Positions 17,503-27,679 of a DNA stretch of 44,943 bases are shown here, piece after piece. Source of the stretch: Gammaproteobacteria bacterium (GTDB taxonomy: Bacteria > Pseudomonadota > Gammaproteobacteria > UBA6429 > Thiohalophilaceae); NCBI GenBank assembly GCA_030594815.1, contig JAUVEN010000008.1:1-44943 (forward strand), in the 5' to 3' direction. Position numbers and translations under genes: made by a program. Every line of letters begins with the position of its first letter. Within the stretch, counting starts at the first letter, position 1. Under the pieces are notes generated by a model that worked only from the letters and a program-made list of their open reading frames with translations, ran no database searches and had not been told where the DNA came from.

Positions 17503-18230
17503 TAAATAGTGTAACCCTGAGATTTAATGATTTCTTTTATATTTTTTCTTTTAATAAACTCCAAAAATTTCTTTGCCAGTTTTTTATTTTTTGAATTTTT
17601 TAAAATCACCATTTGTTGTTTTAGTGGTGTATATAAATTTTCAGGCACTAGCCAGTATTCATTATTTGTTTGTTTTACATAAGACAATGCTACAAAGCCT
17701 AAGTCTGCACTACCTGATTGAATAAACTGGAATGTTTGTGCAATATTTTCTCCATAAACCATATTTGATTTTACTTTATTATCTAATTCCATTTTAGATA
17801 AAACTTCCATAGCTGCAAAACCATACGGTGCTATTTTAGGGTTGGCGATTGCCAGCTTAATAAATGCACCTTTTTTTAATTGTGTTAAAACATCCTCTTT
17901 ATATTTTTTAGACCATAATGCCAGTAGCCCACTAGCATAGGTGTAACGGCTATTTTTTAAAATCAATTCTTGCCGATCTAATAATTCTGGTCGTTTTATA
18001 TCTGCAGCCATGTAAATATCATATGGCGCACCATGCTTTATTTGTGCATATAACTTACCTGTAGAACCTTTTATAATTATTAACTTATCATCATAAATAT
18101 TTTCAAATTGATTCTTAATTAGACTCAATGTCGAATAAAAGTTTGATGCAACCGCAATACGAAGTTCTTCAGCTTTTAATGATAGCGTAAAAAATAATAG
18201 AAGCACAAAAATAGCAATATTTTTTCTCAT
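17502..18230 (-). CDS. modA: Molybdate-binding periplasmic protein
   Basis: A 242-residue substrate-binding protein with a signal peptide of about 20 residues ending before AEELRIAVASNF. ModA features are the AVASNFYSTL opening, the GSTGKLYAQIKHGAPYDIYM block containing the oxyanion-contact serine, and AIANPKIAPYG. It binds molybdate or tungstate in the periplasm and delivers it to ModB/ModC. Its ATG overlaps the stop of the upstream protease gene by four bases, an unusual coupling. Confidence 0.93.
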   Translation of the reverse strand: MRKNIAIFVLLLFFTLSLKAEELRIAVASNFYSTLSLIKNQFENIYDDKLIIIKGSTGKLYAQIKHGAPYDIYMAADIKRPELLDRQELILKNSRYTYASGLLALWSKKYKEDVLTQLKKGAFIKLAIANPKIAPYGFAAMEVLSKMELDNKVKSNMVYGENIAQTFQFIQSGSADLGFVALSYVKQTNNEYWLVPENLYTPLKQQMVILKNSKNKKLAKKFLEFIKRKNIKEIIKSQGYTI

Positions 18231-19282
18231 AGATTAACTTTTGCTAATTGTTTTAATTCACTTTTACGTTCTTCTTTATTCTTTGCGCCTAATTTTTCAA
18301 CCGCAATATAAAATCTTTTTAAATTATACTTTTCTTTTTTTAATATGGCTTTAAACATCGGCACTAAATCATGATAGGTTGCTATAAGTAATAAATGTGA
18401 ATTATTAAAATCCTGACTCATCCACTTATCGAACGCATTATATCCGCCCCATTTTTTTTTCAATTGATCGTATTTCGACTTCATTGATACGAATATTTGT
18501 TTTTTCGTTTTTCTTTTAACTGCTTCAGTCAGATCAATTTTGTACAAATCCTTTAATCTATTTCTTGTATCCTGGAGCAATTGATTAAGTTGTGTATCCC
18601 GCTTTTTATTTAGCAAATACTCGGTATATCTAGCATCATCTCCATTTCTTTCTAACCAGCGGCGTATACCTTCTTGTTCTACCGTTGTAGCAAAAGCTTC
18701 ATTAAATGCAGAATCATCATCGATATAAACAACTTGATGGGCTAACTCATGAAAAATGATGCCTGCCCGAGTAGCTTCAGACTTATACATCATTGTGTTT
18801 AATAGTGGATCATCAAACCAGCCTAATGTTGAATAGGCATTCGCGCCGGCAACATATACGTCATAACCCTCACTCTTCAACTCATTAGCGTATTCTGTCG
18901 CCACTTCTTTCGAAAAATAGCCCCTATAACTCAAACAACCAACAAAGAGAAAACACCATTTTTTAGGCTGAACAGAGAATTCTTCAGCTGCAATCACGTT
19001 CCATACTGCATATCGACGATTTAAATCAGCATACATTCGATAACTGTCATTTTCCGGGAGATCGAGCTCAATACTTGCAAAATCACGTATTTCCTGGCTT
19101 TTTTTAAGTAATTTACGCAATTTAGGCTTTGTTTCTTTTTCTGCCAACAATTTTTTTATCGGCATTCTTTGTTCCATTAGCTCAGAATGACCTGCCATAA
19201 GGTCCATGTAATAGCCAAAAGACGAGCAGGCTGATACGGTAATGGCACTGAATATAAGGAATATTAATTTAAGTCTGAGCAT
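18227..19282 (-). CDS. Putative aminopeptidase lipoprotein (PF10023-type)
   Basis: A 351-residue predicted outer- or inner-membrane lipoprotein with lipobox SAC (C19). The zinc protease motif HELAHQ lies at about residues 199-204 (FHELAHQVVY), followed about 20 residues later by NEAFAT, which could give the third zinc ligand. The GHSELM and AYSTLGWFDDPLL blocks are typical of this family annotated as putative aminopeptidase. The substrate is unknown. It is the first gene of the operon continuing into modABC, linked by an ATGA overlap, and is divergent from the MoxR operon. Confidence 0.8.
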   Translation of the reverse strand: MLRLKLIFLIFSAITVSACSSFGYYMDLMAGHSELMEQRMPIKKLLAEKETKPKLRKLLKKSQEIRDFASIELDLPENDSYRMYADLNRRYAVWNVIAAEEFSVQPKKWCFLFVGCLSYRGYFSKEVATEYANELKSEGYDVYVAGANAYSTLGWFDDPLLNTMMYKSEATRAGIIFHELAHQVVYIDDDSAFNEAFATTVEQEGIRRWLERNGDDARYTEYLLNKKRDTQLNQLLQDTRNRLKDLYKIDLTEAVKRKTKKQIFVSMKSKYDQLKKKWGGYNAFDKWMSQDFNNSHLLLIATYHDLVPMFKAILKKEKYNLKRFYIAVEKLGAKNKEERKSELKQLAKVNL

Positions 19283-19332
19283 ATCAATTCGAACAATTTA
19301 TGTAATTACGGGTCTTACCTTACCCAATCTAC

Positions 19333-19344
19333 ACTATATATAGT
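19333..19344. promoter_or_regulatory. Perfect 12-base palindrome between divergent operons
   Basis: ACTATATATAGT lies in the 80-base gap between the protease-mod operon and the MoxR operon. It could be part of a -10 region or an operator. It does not match the long ModE site as a whole. Confidence 0.35.
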
Positions 19345-19362
19345 AAATAACCAGAAGAGCCT

Positions 19363-20283
19363 ATGAATATAAAAAGCCACAGCAACCAACTGAAAGAAAT
19401 CATTAATTCCGCCAATACCATCATTTTAGGCAAGGAACATAAATTACGTCTGGCACTGACCTGTATTCTCGCAAAAGGGCACCTTCTTATTGAAGATTTA
19501 CCCGGTGTTGGAAAAACTACGTTGGCTCACACTTTTGCACAATTACTTGGATTACAGTTTAGCCGCATTCAATTTACCAGCGACATGTTACCCGCCGATG
19601 TCTTGGGTATTTCTATTTTTGAACAAAACGAAAGCCAATTCACCTTTCATCCCGGGCCCATCTTTAACAACGTGCTTTTAGCTGATGAAATAAATCGTGC
19701 CACACCCAAAACGCAAAGCGCTTTGCTCGAAGCTATGGAGGAACAGCAGGTTACTTTAGATGGTAAAACACGTGAGTTGCCTCAACCTTTTTTTGTTATT
19801 GCGACACAAAATCCTTCAGAACAAATTGGAACTTTTCCATTACCGGAATCTCAACTTGATCGTTTTTTAATGTCAATTTCTCTTGGTTATCCAGATGCCC
19901 AAGCTGAGCGACAATTACTTATTTCTGATGATCGCCGCGAAGCATTAAATAATTTAGCCTCCTGTTTAAATGAAAATGAATTAAAGGATATGCAAGATCA
20001 AGTACAACACATCACGACATCCGATGCTTTGCTTGATTATGTTCAGGCCCTAATCAGTTATTCACGCGAATCCGGTCTTTATGAATATGGTCTTTCTCCT
20101 CGTGCAGGCTTGGCTTTATTACATGTAAGTAAAGCGTGGGCGATGTTAAATGAACGTGATTATGTTATCCCTGAAGATGTACAAGCCGTTTTGCCTAGTG
20201 TTGTTCGGCATCGTTTGCAACCTATTGATCCCGATGCTCCTCAAGCCATTGATGCTTTACTTAAAGATGTCGCGATACCTTAG
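19363..20283 (+). CDS. MoxR-family AAA+ ATPase
   Basis: A 306-residue AAA+ chaperone-like ATPase. Walker A is LPGVGKTT at about 46-53, Walker B LLADEINR with D108 and E109, sensor 1 IATQNP and arginine-finger region QLDRFLM. MoxR proteins are thought to assist assembly or activation of partner proteins, often those encoded next to them with DUF58 and transglutaminase domains, as here. It starts a three-gene operon with gaps of three and zero bases. Confidence 0.92.
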   Translation: MNIKSHSNQLKEIINSANTIILGKEHKLRLALTCILAKGHLLIEDLPGVGKTTLAHTFAQLLGLQFSRIQFTSDMLPADVLGISIFEQNESQFTFHPGPIFNNVLLADEINRATPKTQSALLEAMEEQQVTLDGKTRELPQPFFVIATQNPSEQIGTFPLPESQLDRFLMSISLGYPDAQAERQLLISDDRREALNNLASCLNENELKDMQDQVQHITTSDALLDYVQALISYSRESGLYEYGLSPRAGLALLHVSKAWAMLNERDYVIPEDVQAVLPSVVRHRLQPIDPDAPQAIDALLKDVAIP

Positions 20284-20286
20284 AAT

Positions 20287-21243
20287 ATGTTTGCTGCTTT
20301 TAAAGCTAAATTAAATTTACAACGCTTCTTTATTGGTGATGGTAAACAACAAGCACCTTATTTATTAACTCAACGTCGGGTATATATATTACCCACCAAA
20401 CAAGGGCTTGCATTTGCCCTGTTACTTTTTGTCATGTTACTGGGCTCTATTAACTACAGTAATAGCCTTGGCTATTTTTTAACTTTTTTACTCGCCAGTC
20501 TTTCTGTGGTTACTATTTTTCACACCTACAATAATTTATTAAAACTCAGTATTGGCCCCGCCATTTGTAAGCCTGTATTTGCTGATCAAAATACCAACTT
20601 TATTGTTCAGGTAAATAACTTAAATCATCACGCACGTTTTTCTATCAAGGCTTTCACTCCTCAGCATCAATCAACAATCGCTGATTTAAATGAAAATAAC
20701 TTATCAACGTTATCCATCAAACATACCTTCGAAAAGCGAGGCCTTATTCCATTGCCCCGTTTCTACATCGAAAGTCGCTTTCCCTTTGGATTATTTCGAG
20801 CCTGGGCTATAGCTGAATTTGATCAAACTCAATTGGTTTATCCAAAACCTTCTGTACACACTACTTTACCACTTAAGAGCGCCGGTTTATCCGAAGGAAA
20901 AAAACAACAAGAACTTGGTGCGGATGATTTCAAAGGTTTACGATCTTATGCTGAAGGCGACCCATTACAACATATTCACTGGAAAAGTTTCGCACGTCAC
21001 CACACGCTACAAACTAAGGAGTTTTCATCTACTTCATCAGATGAACTTTGGCTTAATTGGTTAGAAACGACAACTTCAGGTACCGAACAAAAACTTTCAC
21101 AACTTACACGCTGGGTGTTGCTCGCAGATGAAGCAAACCTAAGTTATGGATTATGTTTACCTGATTTAGTGATTCAACCAAACACTGGCAAGCACCATTT
21201 AGAAAACTGTTTAAAACAACTTGCAATATATGGTGTGAATTAA
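20287..21243 (+). CDS. DUF58 domain membrane protein
   Basis: A 318-residue protein with two adjacent transmembrane helices (about 38-80) and a cytoplasmic or periplasmic remainder that includes the DUF58 signature RSYAEGDPLQHIHWKSFAR at about 218-236. DUF58 proteins resemble von Willebrand A-type folds and travel with MoxR and TgpA-like transglutaminases. The upstream gap to MoxR is three bases and the stop abuts the next ATG (TAAATG), so translation is coupled. Confidence 0.88.
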   Translation: MFAAFKAKLNLQRFFIGDGKQQAPYLLTQRRVYILPTKQGLAFALLLFVMLLGSINYSNSLGYFLTFLLASLSVVTIFHTYNNLLKLSIGPAICKPVFADQNTNFIVQVNNLNHHARFSIKAFTPQHQSTIADLNENNLSTLSIKHTFEKRGLIPLPRFYIESRFPFGLFRAWAIAEFDQTQLVYPKPSVHTTLPLKSAGLSEGKKQQELGADDFKGLRSYAEGDPLQHIHWKSFARHHTLQTKEFSSTSSDELWLNWLETTTSGTEQKLSQLTRWVLLADEANLSYGLCLPDLVIQPNTGKHHLENCLKQLAIYGVN

Positions 21244-23256
21244 ATGACTTTGTTAAATAAATTACAAAATCATAATGTACAACCTGCTGCATTAATTTTA
21301 TTAGTAGGATTATTGCTCGTTCTTTTACCTCATTTTTCACACCTTCCAATATGGCTAAGTTTCGTAACAACAGCTCTTATTTTATGGCGCGCATGTTATG
21401 AATTACAACTGTGTAAAATACCAAACAAACTCGTTCTATTTTTACTAACTATTATGCTTTTAACTGGCATTGTCTTTAGTTATCACACTCTTATTGGGCG
21501 GAACGCCGGTTCAGCTATGCTGCTCGGTTTATTATGTTTAAAACTTTTTGAAATTAAATCATTTCGTGATGTTTCTATAATTATTAACCTTTCACTATTT
21601 TCTATTGTTATAAATTTTTTATTTAACCAATCTATACCTGTCGCTTTCACCATGTTACTGGCTTTAATATTTTTATTTACTGCTTTAATTAGTTTTCAGC
21701 ATGATTATAAAGCGCTTACTAAAACCACTCCCATTCCTCTTAATTTAATTCGTGTTAATGAAAAACAGCACTTCAGGCTTGCTTTTAAAATGCTTTCGCA
21801 AGCTGTTCCTTTTGCCATTGTTCTGTTTATTCTTTTTCCGCGTGTTAACGGTCCTTTATGGGGTTTACCGGAAGATGCCTTTTCAGCCAAGACTGGATTA
21901 TCCGATAAAATGTCGCCTGGTCGTATAAGCCAGTTAAGCAACAATACTGCTGTTGCTTTTCGGGTGAAATTTAATTCGGCAATTCCATTACCTGGTAAAC
22001 TTTATTGGCGTGGTCCAGTAATGTGGGATTTTGATGGATACAATTGGACGGCACCCTCGAATGAACGACTAGCACTAAGCAATTTCGAATTTACGGGGTT
22101 AGGTCAGAAAACAGATTATACAGTTACACTCCAACCTCATAATAATTTTTGGATCTTTGCTTTAGATTTACCATCAACATTGCCTGAACGCACGCGACTC
22201 TCTGCAAATATGCAGTTGTTGTCCTTATCGCCTATACAAAAACTAAAACGTTATAACTTAAGTTCTTATACTCGTTATATTTTGCCTACCTACACACATA
22301 TTTCTAACGATCGTTATCTTAAATTACCTAGCTCTACTTCTACCTTATCTAAAAGCCGTTTATTGATGAACGATTTAACTGATTCAAAAAACCCAAAAAA
22401 TACAATTAGGAATGTTTTAAAATATTTCTCTACTCAGGATTTTTATTACTCTCGGCAGCCTCCCCTTCTTTACAATGATCCAATTGATGAATTTTTATTT
22501 GAAACCAAGCGTGGCTATTGTGAACACTATGCCTCTAGCTTTACTATTTTAATGCGCATTGCAGGTATACCTGCTCGAATCGTTACCGGTTATCAGGGTG
22601 GAGAAATAAACCCGCTAGATAATTACATGACTGTACGTCAATCAGATGCCCATGCCTGGTCAGAAGTTTATTTAGAAGATAGAGGTTGGGTACGCGTTGA
22701 TCCAACAGCCGCTATTCCACCGGGTAATATTGAAAATACAGATGATGCTTTACGCTTAAATTCAAATCTTAAAAAGCCTTCTCATTTATTTAAATCATCC
22801 TGGTTATCTAAACAAATGAAACAAATGCGCTTCGCCTGGGATGCAGTGAATAATCGCTGGAATCAATGGATATTGGGCTATGATAATAAACGCCAAAAAT
22901 CTTTGTTCGCTGCCATTGGTATACCAGAAATTACATGGCAAGGTTTGTCACAACTCCTATTCAGTATATTAGGTGTATTAACGGTTTTACTTGCCTTTAT
23001 TGTTTTTTCTAATCAATCTAAGCAAAAAAATATTATTCAAAAAACGTATTTTAAGTTTCTTAAAAAAATGAAAAAAAGAGGTTTGTCGAAATCTTTATCA
23101 GAAGGAGCTGATGATTTTTGTTGTCGAGCAATTATTCAATTACCCGAACAGCAACTAGCCATTAAACACATCACTCTCTTATATCAACAGTTACGTTATA
23201 AACAATATGATGAGGAACGTTTAACGTTATTTAAAAAGAACATTAAAGAATTTTAA
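21244..23256 (+). CDS. tgpA: Transglutaminase-like membrane protein (TgpA/DUF3488 family)
   Basis: A 670-residue inner-membrane protein. The N-terminal 190 residues hold about six transmembrane helices (DUF3488), followed by a periplasmic transglutaminase core with cysteine in GYCEHYAS (about C425), histidine in DAHAWSE (about 469) and aspartate in VDPTAA (about 485). A further transmembrane helix lies at about 565-585, with a basic cytoplasmic tail. In Pseudomonas aeruginosa the homologue TgpA is essential and linked to envelope biology; the substrate is unresolved. It is the last gene of the MoxR-DUF58 operon. Confidence 0.92.
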   Translation: MTLLNKLQNHNVQPAALILLVGLLLVLLPHFSHLPIWLSFVTTALILWRACYELQLCKIPNKLVLFLLTIMLLTGIVFSYHTLIGRNAGSAMLLGLLCLKLFEIKSFRDVSIIINLSLFSIVINFLFNQSIPVAFTMLLALIFLFTALISFQHDYKALTKTTPIPLNLIRVNEKQHFRLAFKMLSQAVPFAIVLFILFPRVNGPLWGLPEDAFSAKTGLSDKMSPGRISQLSNNTAVAFRVKFNSAIPLPGKLYWRGPVMWDFDGYNWTAPSNERLALSNFEFTGLGQKTDYTVTLQPHNNFWIFALDLPSTLPERTRLSANMQLLSLSPIQKLKRYNLSSYTRYILPTYTHISNDRYLKLPSSTSTLSKSRLLMNDLTDSKNPKNTIRNVLKYFSTQDFYYSRQPPLLYNDPIDEFLFETKRGYCEHYASSFTILMRIAGIPARIVTGYQGGEINPLDNYMTVRQSDAHAWSEVYLEDRGWVRVDPTAAIPPGNIENTDDALRLNSNLKKPSHLFKSSWLSKQMKQMRFAWDAVNNRWNQWILGYDNKRQKSLFAAIGIPEITWQGLSQLLFSILGVLTVLLAFIVFSNQSKQKNIIQKTYFKFLKKMKKRGLSKSLSEGADDFCCRAIIQLPEQQLAIKHITLLYQQLRYKQYDEERLTLFKKNIKEF

Positions 23257-23312
23257 TAATAAAAAAACCAATCAAACTACACCTAAGCGTGACTGGGTTT
23301 TATAAATTGTGA

Positions 23313-23762
23313 TTATGCTGCTATCTTTTCACAAGCCTCAATACAATCTTCACAAGACTTTGCACATGCTTTACAAGCTTCATGCTTATCTGCATGTTTA
23401 TCACAGGCCTTTTTACAATCTTTACAAACTGCAGCACATACTTTTGCAACTGCTGCTAAATGTTTTGACTGATAAGATGCCATCTGTGATAACGCATTAC
23501 ACATGGCCAACATTTCGGTAACCTTATCTGCACAGTCTGCAACTGATGTATCACCCATTTTAAATAGATCGATACAGTGATCTAAACAAGCTTGTCCTGT
23601 TTTTAAACAATCTAATGCGCTATCAACCAGAGCGGTATTTGGATTTCCATGATGCATATGCTCGTTACTTGCACCAATTACTGAACTGCTTGCACCTGTC
23701 GCCATTGCTGCAGTTGCAACAACTGCCCCTTTTAATAAATCTCGACGTGTAAATTCTTTCAT
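23313..23762 (-). CDS. Tat-exported four-helix copper-storage protein (Csp1-type)
   Basis: A 149-residue protein with a twin-arginine signal (TRRDLLKG, residues 5-12) and an alanine-rich hydrophobic segment, so it should be exported folded. The mature part is an amphipathic four-helix bundle with 14 cysteines, many in CxxxC or CxxC spacing such as VCAAVCKDCKKAC and CKACAKSCEDC. This matches the Csp family, which store many Cu(I) ions inside a tetramer of helical bundles; the Tat-exported Csp1 was described in a methanotroph. Histidines near the mature N terminus (HMHHG) may add metal binding. No copper exporter or sensor gene is adjacent. Confidence 0.9.
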   Translation of the reverse strand: MKEFTRRDLLKGAVVATAAMATGASSSVIGASNEHMHHGNPNTALVDSALDCLKTGQACLDHCIDLFKMGDTSVADCADKVTEMLAMCNALSQMASYQSKHLAAVAKVCAAVCKDCKKACDKHADKHEACKACAKSCEDCIEACEKIAA

Positions 23763-23844
23763 TCCATCACTCCAGTTATTATTTTTAATATGTTTTAAAG
23801 CTATCGGAAATATCTAAACTATCTTTAGGATTCTTTATCTTAAT

Positions 23845-25188
23845 TCACTTTCCAATACAAAAACTTGAAAAGATTTTACCTAATAATTCATCACTACTTA
23901 CAAAACCGGTAATTTCTCCAAGTGCTTGTTGAGCTTGCCTGAGATCTTCAGCCAATAATTCTCCAGCTTTTGATTCTCGTAATTGAGTTTGGCCATTTAC
24001 TACAAAATCCTTCGCTCGAACCAAAGCGTCTAAATGGCGGCGGCGAGCAAGAAATACGCCTTCGGTTAAACCGGTATATCCCATTATTTTCTTTAAATGA
24101 TCACGCAATAACTCGATCCCTTCACCAGATTTGGCTGAAAGCGCAATCTCAACATCCGTTATTGATGCTGATGTCTTAGTTAAGTCTATTTTATTGCGTA
24201 CTATTGTTACTTCGAGTGATTTCGGCAACTTTCGGCGAATTTCCTCATCTTCATCAGTAATTCCTGTTTTATCGTCAACGAGTAAAAGCACCCGATCGGC
24301 CTGCTCAATTTCAATCCAGGTACGTTTTATACCCTCTTGCTCAACAACATCATCGCTTTCACGTAATCCTGCCGTATCAATCACATGCAAGGGCATACCA
24401 TCGATGTTAATTTCTTCGCGCAATACATCTCGTGTTGTACCCGCAATATGCGTCACAATGGCAGAATCTCGACCGGCTAATGCATTTAATAAACTCGATT
24501 TCCCCGTATTTGGCTGCCCAATAAGGACTACCCGCATCCCATCACGTAACAAAACACCTTGTTGAGCAGAAGCAAAAATTTTATCCATTTCTATAAGGAT
24601 ATCTTCCAGACTTTTAGTCACATGGCCATCCGATAGAAAATCAATTTCTTCTTCTGGAAAATCAATCGCTGCTTCGACATACATGCGTAAGTGAGTGAGT
24701 GCTTCCACACTTTCATCTATCCAACGAGAAAACTCGCCCTGTAATGACTTAACGGCAGATTTTGCCGCTTGCTCAGAACCCGCTTCGATTAAATCGGCAA
24801 TGGCTTCGGCCTGGGCTAAATCCACTTTGTCATTTAGAAAAGCACGTTCTGAAAATTCCCCGGGTTGTGAAATGCGGGCACCTAAACTTATGACTCGCTG
24901 CAACAATAAATCCATTACAACGGGACCACCGTGGCCCTGCAATTCGAGAATATCTTCCCCGGTAAAGGAATTAGGCGCAACAAAATACAATGCCAGGCCA
25001 GAATCGATGACATCATTATTTTGATCTAAAAAAGGAAGATAATCAGCAAAACGGGGTTTGGGTATTTTGCCTAATATTTCTTCAGCTATCGATTTAGCCA
25101 AAGGACCTGAGATTCGGATTATGCCGACACCTCCTCGACCGGGAGGTGTGGCAATTGCTGCAATCGTTTCCGTTTTATTATCTGTCAT
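23845..25188 (-). CDS. mnmE: tRNA modification GTPase MnmE
   Basis: A 447-residue GTPase that works with MnmG to install the carboxymethylaminomethyl group at U34 of certain tRNAs. The N terminus [21 protein letters not shown] is diagnostic, the G domain shows [10 protein letters not shown] (G1), DTAGLRES (G3) and NKID (G4), and the C-terminal FCIGK supplies the catalytic cysteine. The frame is open 162 bases further upstream to 25350, but those codons run through an inverted-repeat element, so I place the start at 25188, giving the family length. Its partner mnmG lies at 37559. Confidence 0.96.
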   Translation of the reverse strand: MTDNKTETIAAIATPPGRGGVGIIRISGPLAKSIAEEILGKIPKPRFADYLPFLDQNNDVIDSGLALYFVAPNSFTGEDILELQGHGGPVVMDLLLQRVISLGARISQPGEFSERAFLNDKVDLAQAEAIADLIEAGSEQAAKSAVKSLQGEFSRWIDESVEALTHLRMYVEAAIDFPEEEIDFLSDGHVTKSLEDILIEMDKIFASAQQGVLLRDGMRVVLIGQPNTGKSSLLNALAGRDSAIVTHIAGTTRDVLREEINIDGMPLHVIDTAGLRESDDVVEQEGIKRTWIEIEQADRVLLLVDDKTGITDEDEEIRRKLPKSLEVTIVRNKIDLTKTSASITDVEIALSAKSGEGIELLRDHLKKIMGYTGLTEGVFLARRRHLDALVRAKDFVVNGQTQLRESKAGELLAEDLRQAQQALGEITGFVSSDELLGKIFSSFCIGK

Positions 25189-25195
25189 TATTATC

Positions 25196-25288
25196 GTCAT
25201 TCCGGCATGTTCTTTGACGAAATCTATATTTAAACCTTCTTTATTCCCGCTGTTTGTAACCGAAAGATGAAACGCATGCGGGAATGAC
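25196..25288 (+). repeat. Inverted repeat, family D (GTCATTCCnGCATG type)
   Basis: GTCATTCCGGCATG at 25196-25209 and CATGCGGGAATGAC at 25275-25288 are reverse complements at 13 of 14 positions. The 65-base centre also contains a TTCCCGC-like block. The element lies between yidC and mnmE. Such GTCATTCC-ended elements are widespread in proteobacterial genomes. Confidence 0.8.
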
Positions 25289-25306
25289 AAGCTTTTTATT
25301 TCAGAG

Positions 25307-27007
25307 CTATGCCTTAATAACAATTTTAGTGATATACCACTGTTGTGCAATTGATAACGTATTATTCACTACCCAGTATAAAACCAAACCTGACGGGAAG
25401 AAGGCAAAGAATACGGTAAACACAATTGGTAATGCCGACATGATTTTTGCCTGCATTGGATCCATAGGTGGCGGATTCAATTTTTGTTGAATAAACATTG
25501 TTATACCCATTAATAAAGGTAAAACAAAATACGGATCTTTCGCTGATAAATCAGTGAACCAGAAAATCCAGTCTGCCTGACGTAATTCAACACTTTCTAA
25601 CAATACCCAGTACAAGGAAATGAATACAGGAATTTGTACAAGAATGGGCAAACAACCACCGAGTGGATTAATTTTTTCTTCTTTGTACATTTTCATCATG
25701 GCTTGATTCATCTTCTGACGATCATCACCAAAACGTTCTTTCATTGCTGCTAAACGAGGCTGAACCTTGCGCATGTTTGCCATTGATTTATAACTGGCTT
25801 CTGAAAGTTTATAAAAGACCAACTTAATAAGCATCGTTAATAAAATAATTGACCAACCCCAGTTACTAACAAAATTATGAATCTTCGTTAACAACCAAAA
25901 AATAGGTTTTGCAATAAAAGTAAGCACACCATAATCAACGGTTAATTCTAAACCGGATGCGATTATTTCTAAATCTTGTTGAATTTTTGGCCCAACATAT
26001 AAGATATTAACAAGTACCTGGCTTGAACCACCAGCAACCTGAACTTCGTTACTTGCCTTCATGCCAATTGAATAGCGTGACTCATTTAAATCACGAGTAA
26101 AATAACTTTGCTGACTATCTATAGGTGGAACCCATGCCGCAAGAAAATAGTGTTGAATAACCGCTGCCCAACCACTCTTAATATCACGCTTTAAATCTTC
26201 ATCGGCCATATCGGAAAAATCAATTTTTTCATATTTTTCTTCTGGACTATAGATTACGCCACCGGTATAGGTATAAATGAAGGCAGATTGGTTTTCATCT
26301 TCATAATCTTTACGTTGTAACTGTTGATATAAATTACCACGCCATGTTCTATTACTGTGATTTTCTATTTTATGGGAAACACTAATTTCATAGCTATTTC
26401 TCTTAAATTCATAAGTCTTTATAAATAAAACATTTTCCGGGCTGTTCCAGAGTAAATTCACTCTTAAAGCTTCCTGACCATCTGCCAGTTTATAAGATGT
26501 TTGTTCAACTCTATATATACTATTGTGGTTCGGTGCTTTAGTAATGGTTCCATTATTTAATTCACGTTTACCGGCAAAACCAGATTGCGCGATAAATAAA
26601 TTCTTACTGGCATCACTCATTAAACGAAATGCTTCCGTGTCGTCTTTATTGGTTTGTGGATATTTAACTAAATCGACAATACGAACATCACCACCACGAG
26701 AATCTATTTCTAATCGCAATACATCTGTTTCAACATTAATGCGTTGAGCTTGTTGCATTGTTTTTGCAACCGGTGCACTTATTGCAGAAGGCACTGATGA
26801 ATTTGAACTTGTTGATTGAGGGATTGCTGCTGGTGATGTGTTATCAGCACCTAAAGGAACATTTCCAGATTGTGCCTGACCGACACCATTTGTAGTTTGT
26901 GTAACGACTATAGGTTGTTTAGGCCCAAATTCTACTTGCCAGGCATCATAGGCTAAATATAAAAGAAAAAATAAACCGATGGTTAAAAATAAACGTTGTT
27001 GTTCCAT
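25307..27007 (-). CDS. yidC: Membrane protein insertase YidC
   Basis: A 566-residue inner-membrane insertase and chaperone working alone or with SecYEG. It has an N-terminal transmembrane anchor (about 6-22), a large periplasmic beta-sandwich domain (about 60-345) typical of Gram-negative YidC, and a C-terminal five-helix insertase core from about 355, including [19 protein letters not shown] and [21 protein letters not shown] in two conserved parts. It lies in the classical rpmH-rnpA-yidD-yidC-mnmE order, 49 bases after yidD. Confidence 0.97.
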   Translation of the reverse strand: MEQQRLFLTIGLFFLLYLAYDAWQVEFGPKQPIVVTQTTNGVGQAQSGNVPLGADNTSPAAIPQSTSSNSSVPSAISAPVAKTMQQAQRINVETDVLRLEIDSRGGDVRIVDLVKYPQTNKDDTEAFRLMSDASKNLFIAQSGFAGKRELNNGTITKAPNHNSIYRVEQTSYKLADGQEALRVNLLWNSPENVLFIKTYEFKRNSYEISVSHKIENHSNRTWRGNLYQQLQRKDYEDENQSAFIYTYTGGVIYSPEEKYEKIDFSDMADEDLKRDIKSGWAAVIQHYFLAAWVPPIDSQQSYFTRDLNESRYSIGMKASNEVQVAGGSSQVLVNILYVGPKIQQDLEIIASGLELTVDYGVLTFIAKPIFWLLTKIHNFVSNWGWSIILLTMLIKLVFYKLSEASYKSMANMRKVQPRLAAMKERFGDDRQKMNQAMMKMYKEEKINPLGGCLPILVQIPVFISLYWVLLESVELRQADWIFWFTDLSAKDPYFVLPLLMGITMFIQQKLNPPPMDPMQAKIMSALPIVFTVFFAFFPSGLVLYWVVNNTLSIAQQWYITKIVIKA

Positions 27008-27056
27008 AATTAAAACTTCTTTTATAGTTAGGTTTTTAAATTAAAAAGTAATGTAT

Positions 27057-27305
27057 TTATTCTTTATTGTGTTCTTCATGTGAACACGTATGTTTTTCGG
27101 GTACTGGATCATAACCGGAGTTACCCCATGGGTGACAGCTTAAGATTCGTTTTATTGCAAGCCAGCCGCCTTTTATTACACCAAACCGCATAACAGCTTC
27201 TTGCGAATATTCTGAGCATGTTGGGGTATAACGACAACTTGGACCTAAAATTGGGCTAATCAAAGTGCGATATAACCCTATTATACCTGAGATTAATTTC
27301 CGCAT
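27057..27305 (-). CDS. yidD: Membrane protein insertion efficiency factor YidD
   Basis: An 82-residue small protein with the family core [15 protein letters not shown] and [15 protein letters not shown], which includes the conserved cysteines. YidD is a membrane-associated factor linked to YidC-dependent insertion. It overlaps the 3' end of rnpA by 13 bases, the standard arrangement. Confidence 0.95.
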   Translation of the reverse strand: MRKLISGIIGLYRTLISPILGPSCRYTPTCSEYSQEAVMRFGVIKGGWLAIKRILSCHPWGNSGYDPVPEKHTCSHEEHNKE

Positions 27306-27661
27306 TTTTTACTTAAGATATGCCAGTTTTTAGATAACAAATCGAGTAATTCACGGTTTGTTTTACGTTCTGCACCAGCACGTGCAATAACAACAATATC
27401 GAGGTTTTTTATAATATCGAGATGATGACGAAAGCTTTCTCGGGTAAGACGTTTAAAACGATTTCGTGAAACAGCTCGTTTCAACTGCTTTTTTGCAACT
27501 GCAAGACCGAGCCGCGCAGTATCTTTGTTATTTTTTATCCCTAACAGCAACATACTCGCATCACCCTGTTTTACACAGGGTTTCGCAAATACACTTTTAA
27601 ACTCAGAGGCTTGCGTTAACCGTTGCTGCCGAGCAAAACGACCGGTTAACCTGGTTAGCAT
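27293..27661 (-). CDS. rnpA: Ribonuclease P protein component
   Basis: A 122-residue basic protein that binds the RNase P RNA and helps mature tRNA 5' ends. The RNA-binding motif is visible as [18 protein letters not shown] near residues 63-80, and the [13 protein letters not shown] opening is typical. The length matches E. coli RnpA (119). It is 18 bases after rpmH and overlaps yidD. Confidence 0.95.
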   Translation of the reverse strand: MLTRLTGRFARQQRLTQASEFKSVFAKPCVKQGDASMLLLGIKNNKDTARLGLAVAKKQLKRAVSRNRFKRLTRESFRHHLDIIKNLDIVVIARAGAERKTNRELLDLLSKNWHILSKKCGN

Positions 27662-27679
27662 TAGGGAGAAAAAACCAGA

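Noticed and set aside
19333-19344. ModE operator controlling the protease-modABC operon
   Set aside because: The palindrome ACTATATATAGT shares only the TATATA core with the ModE site and lacks its spaced half-sites.
24131-24565. 144-codon plus-strand open frame inside mnmE
   Set aside because: It is the antisense shadow of the MnmE GTPase domain, with serine-rich low-complexity translation typical of shadows.
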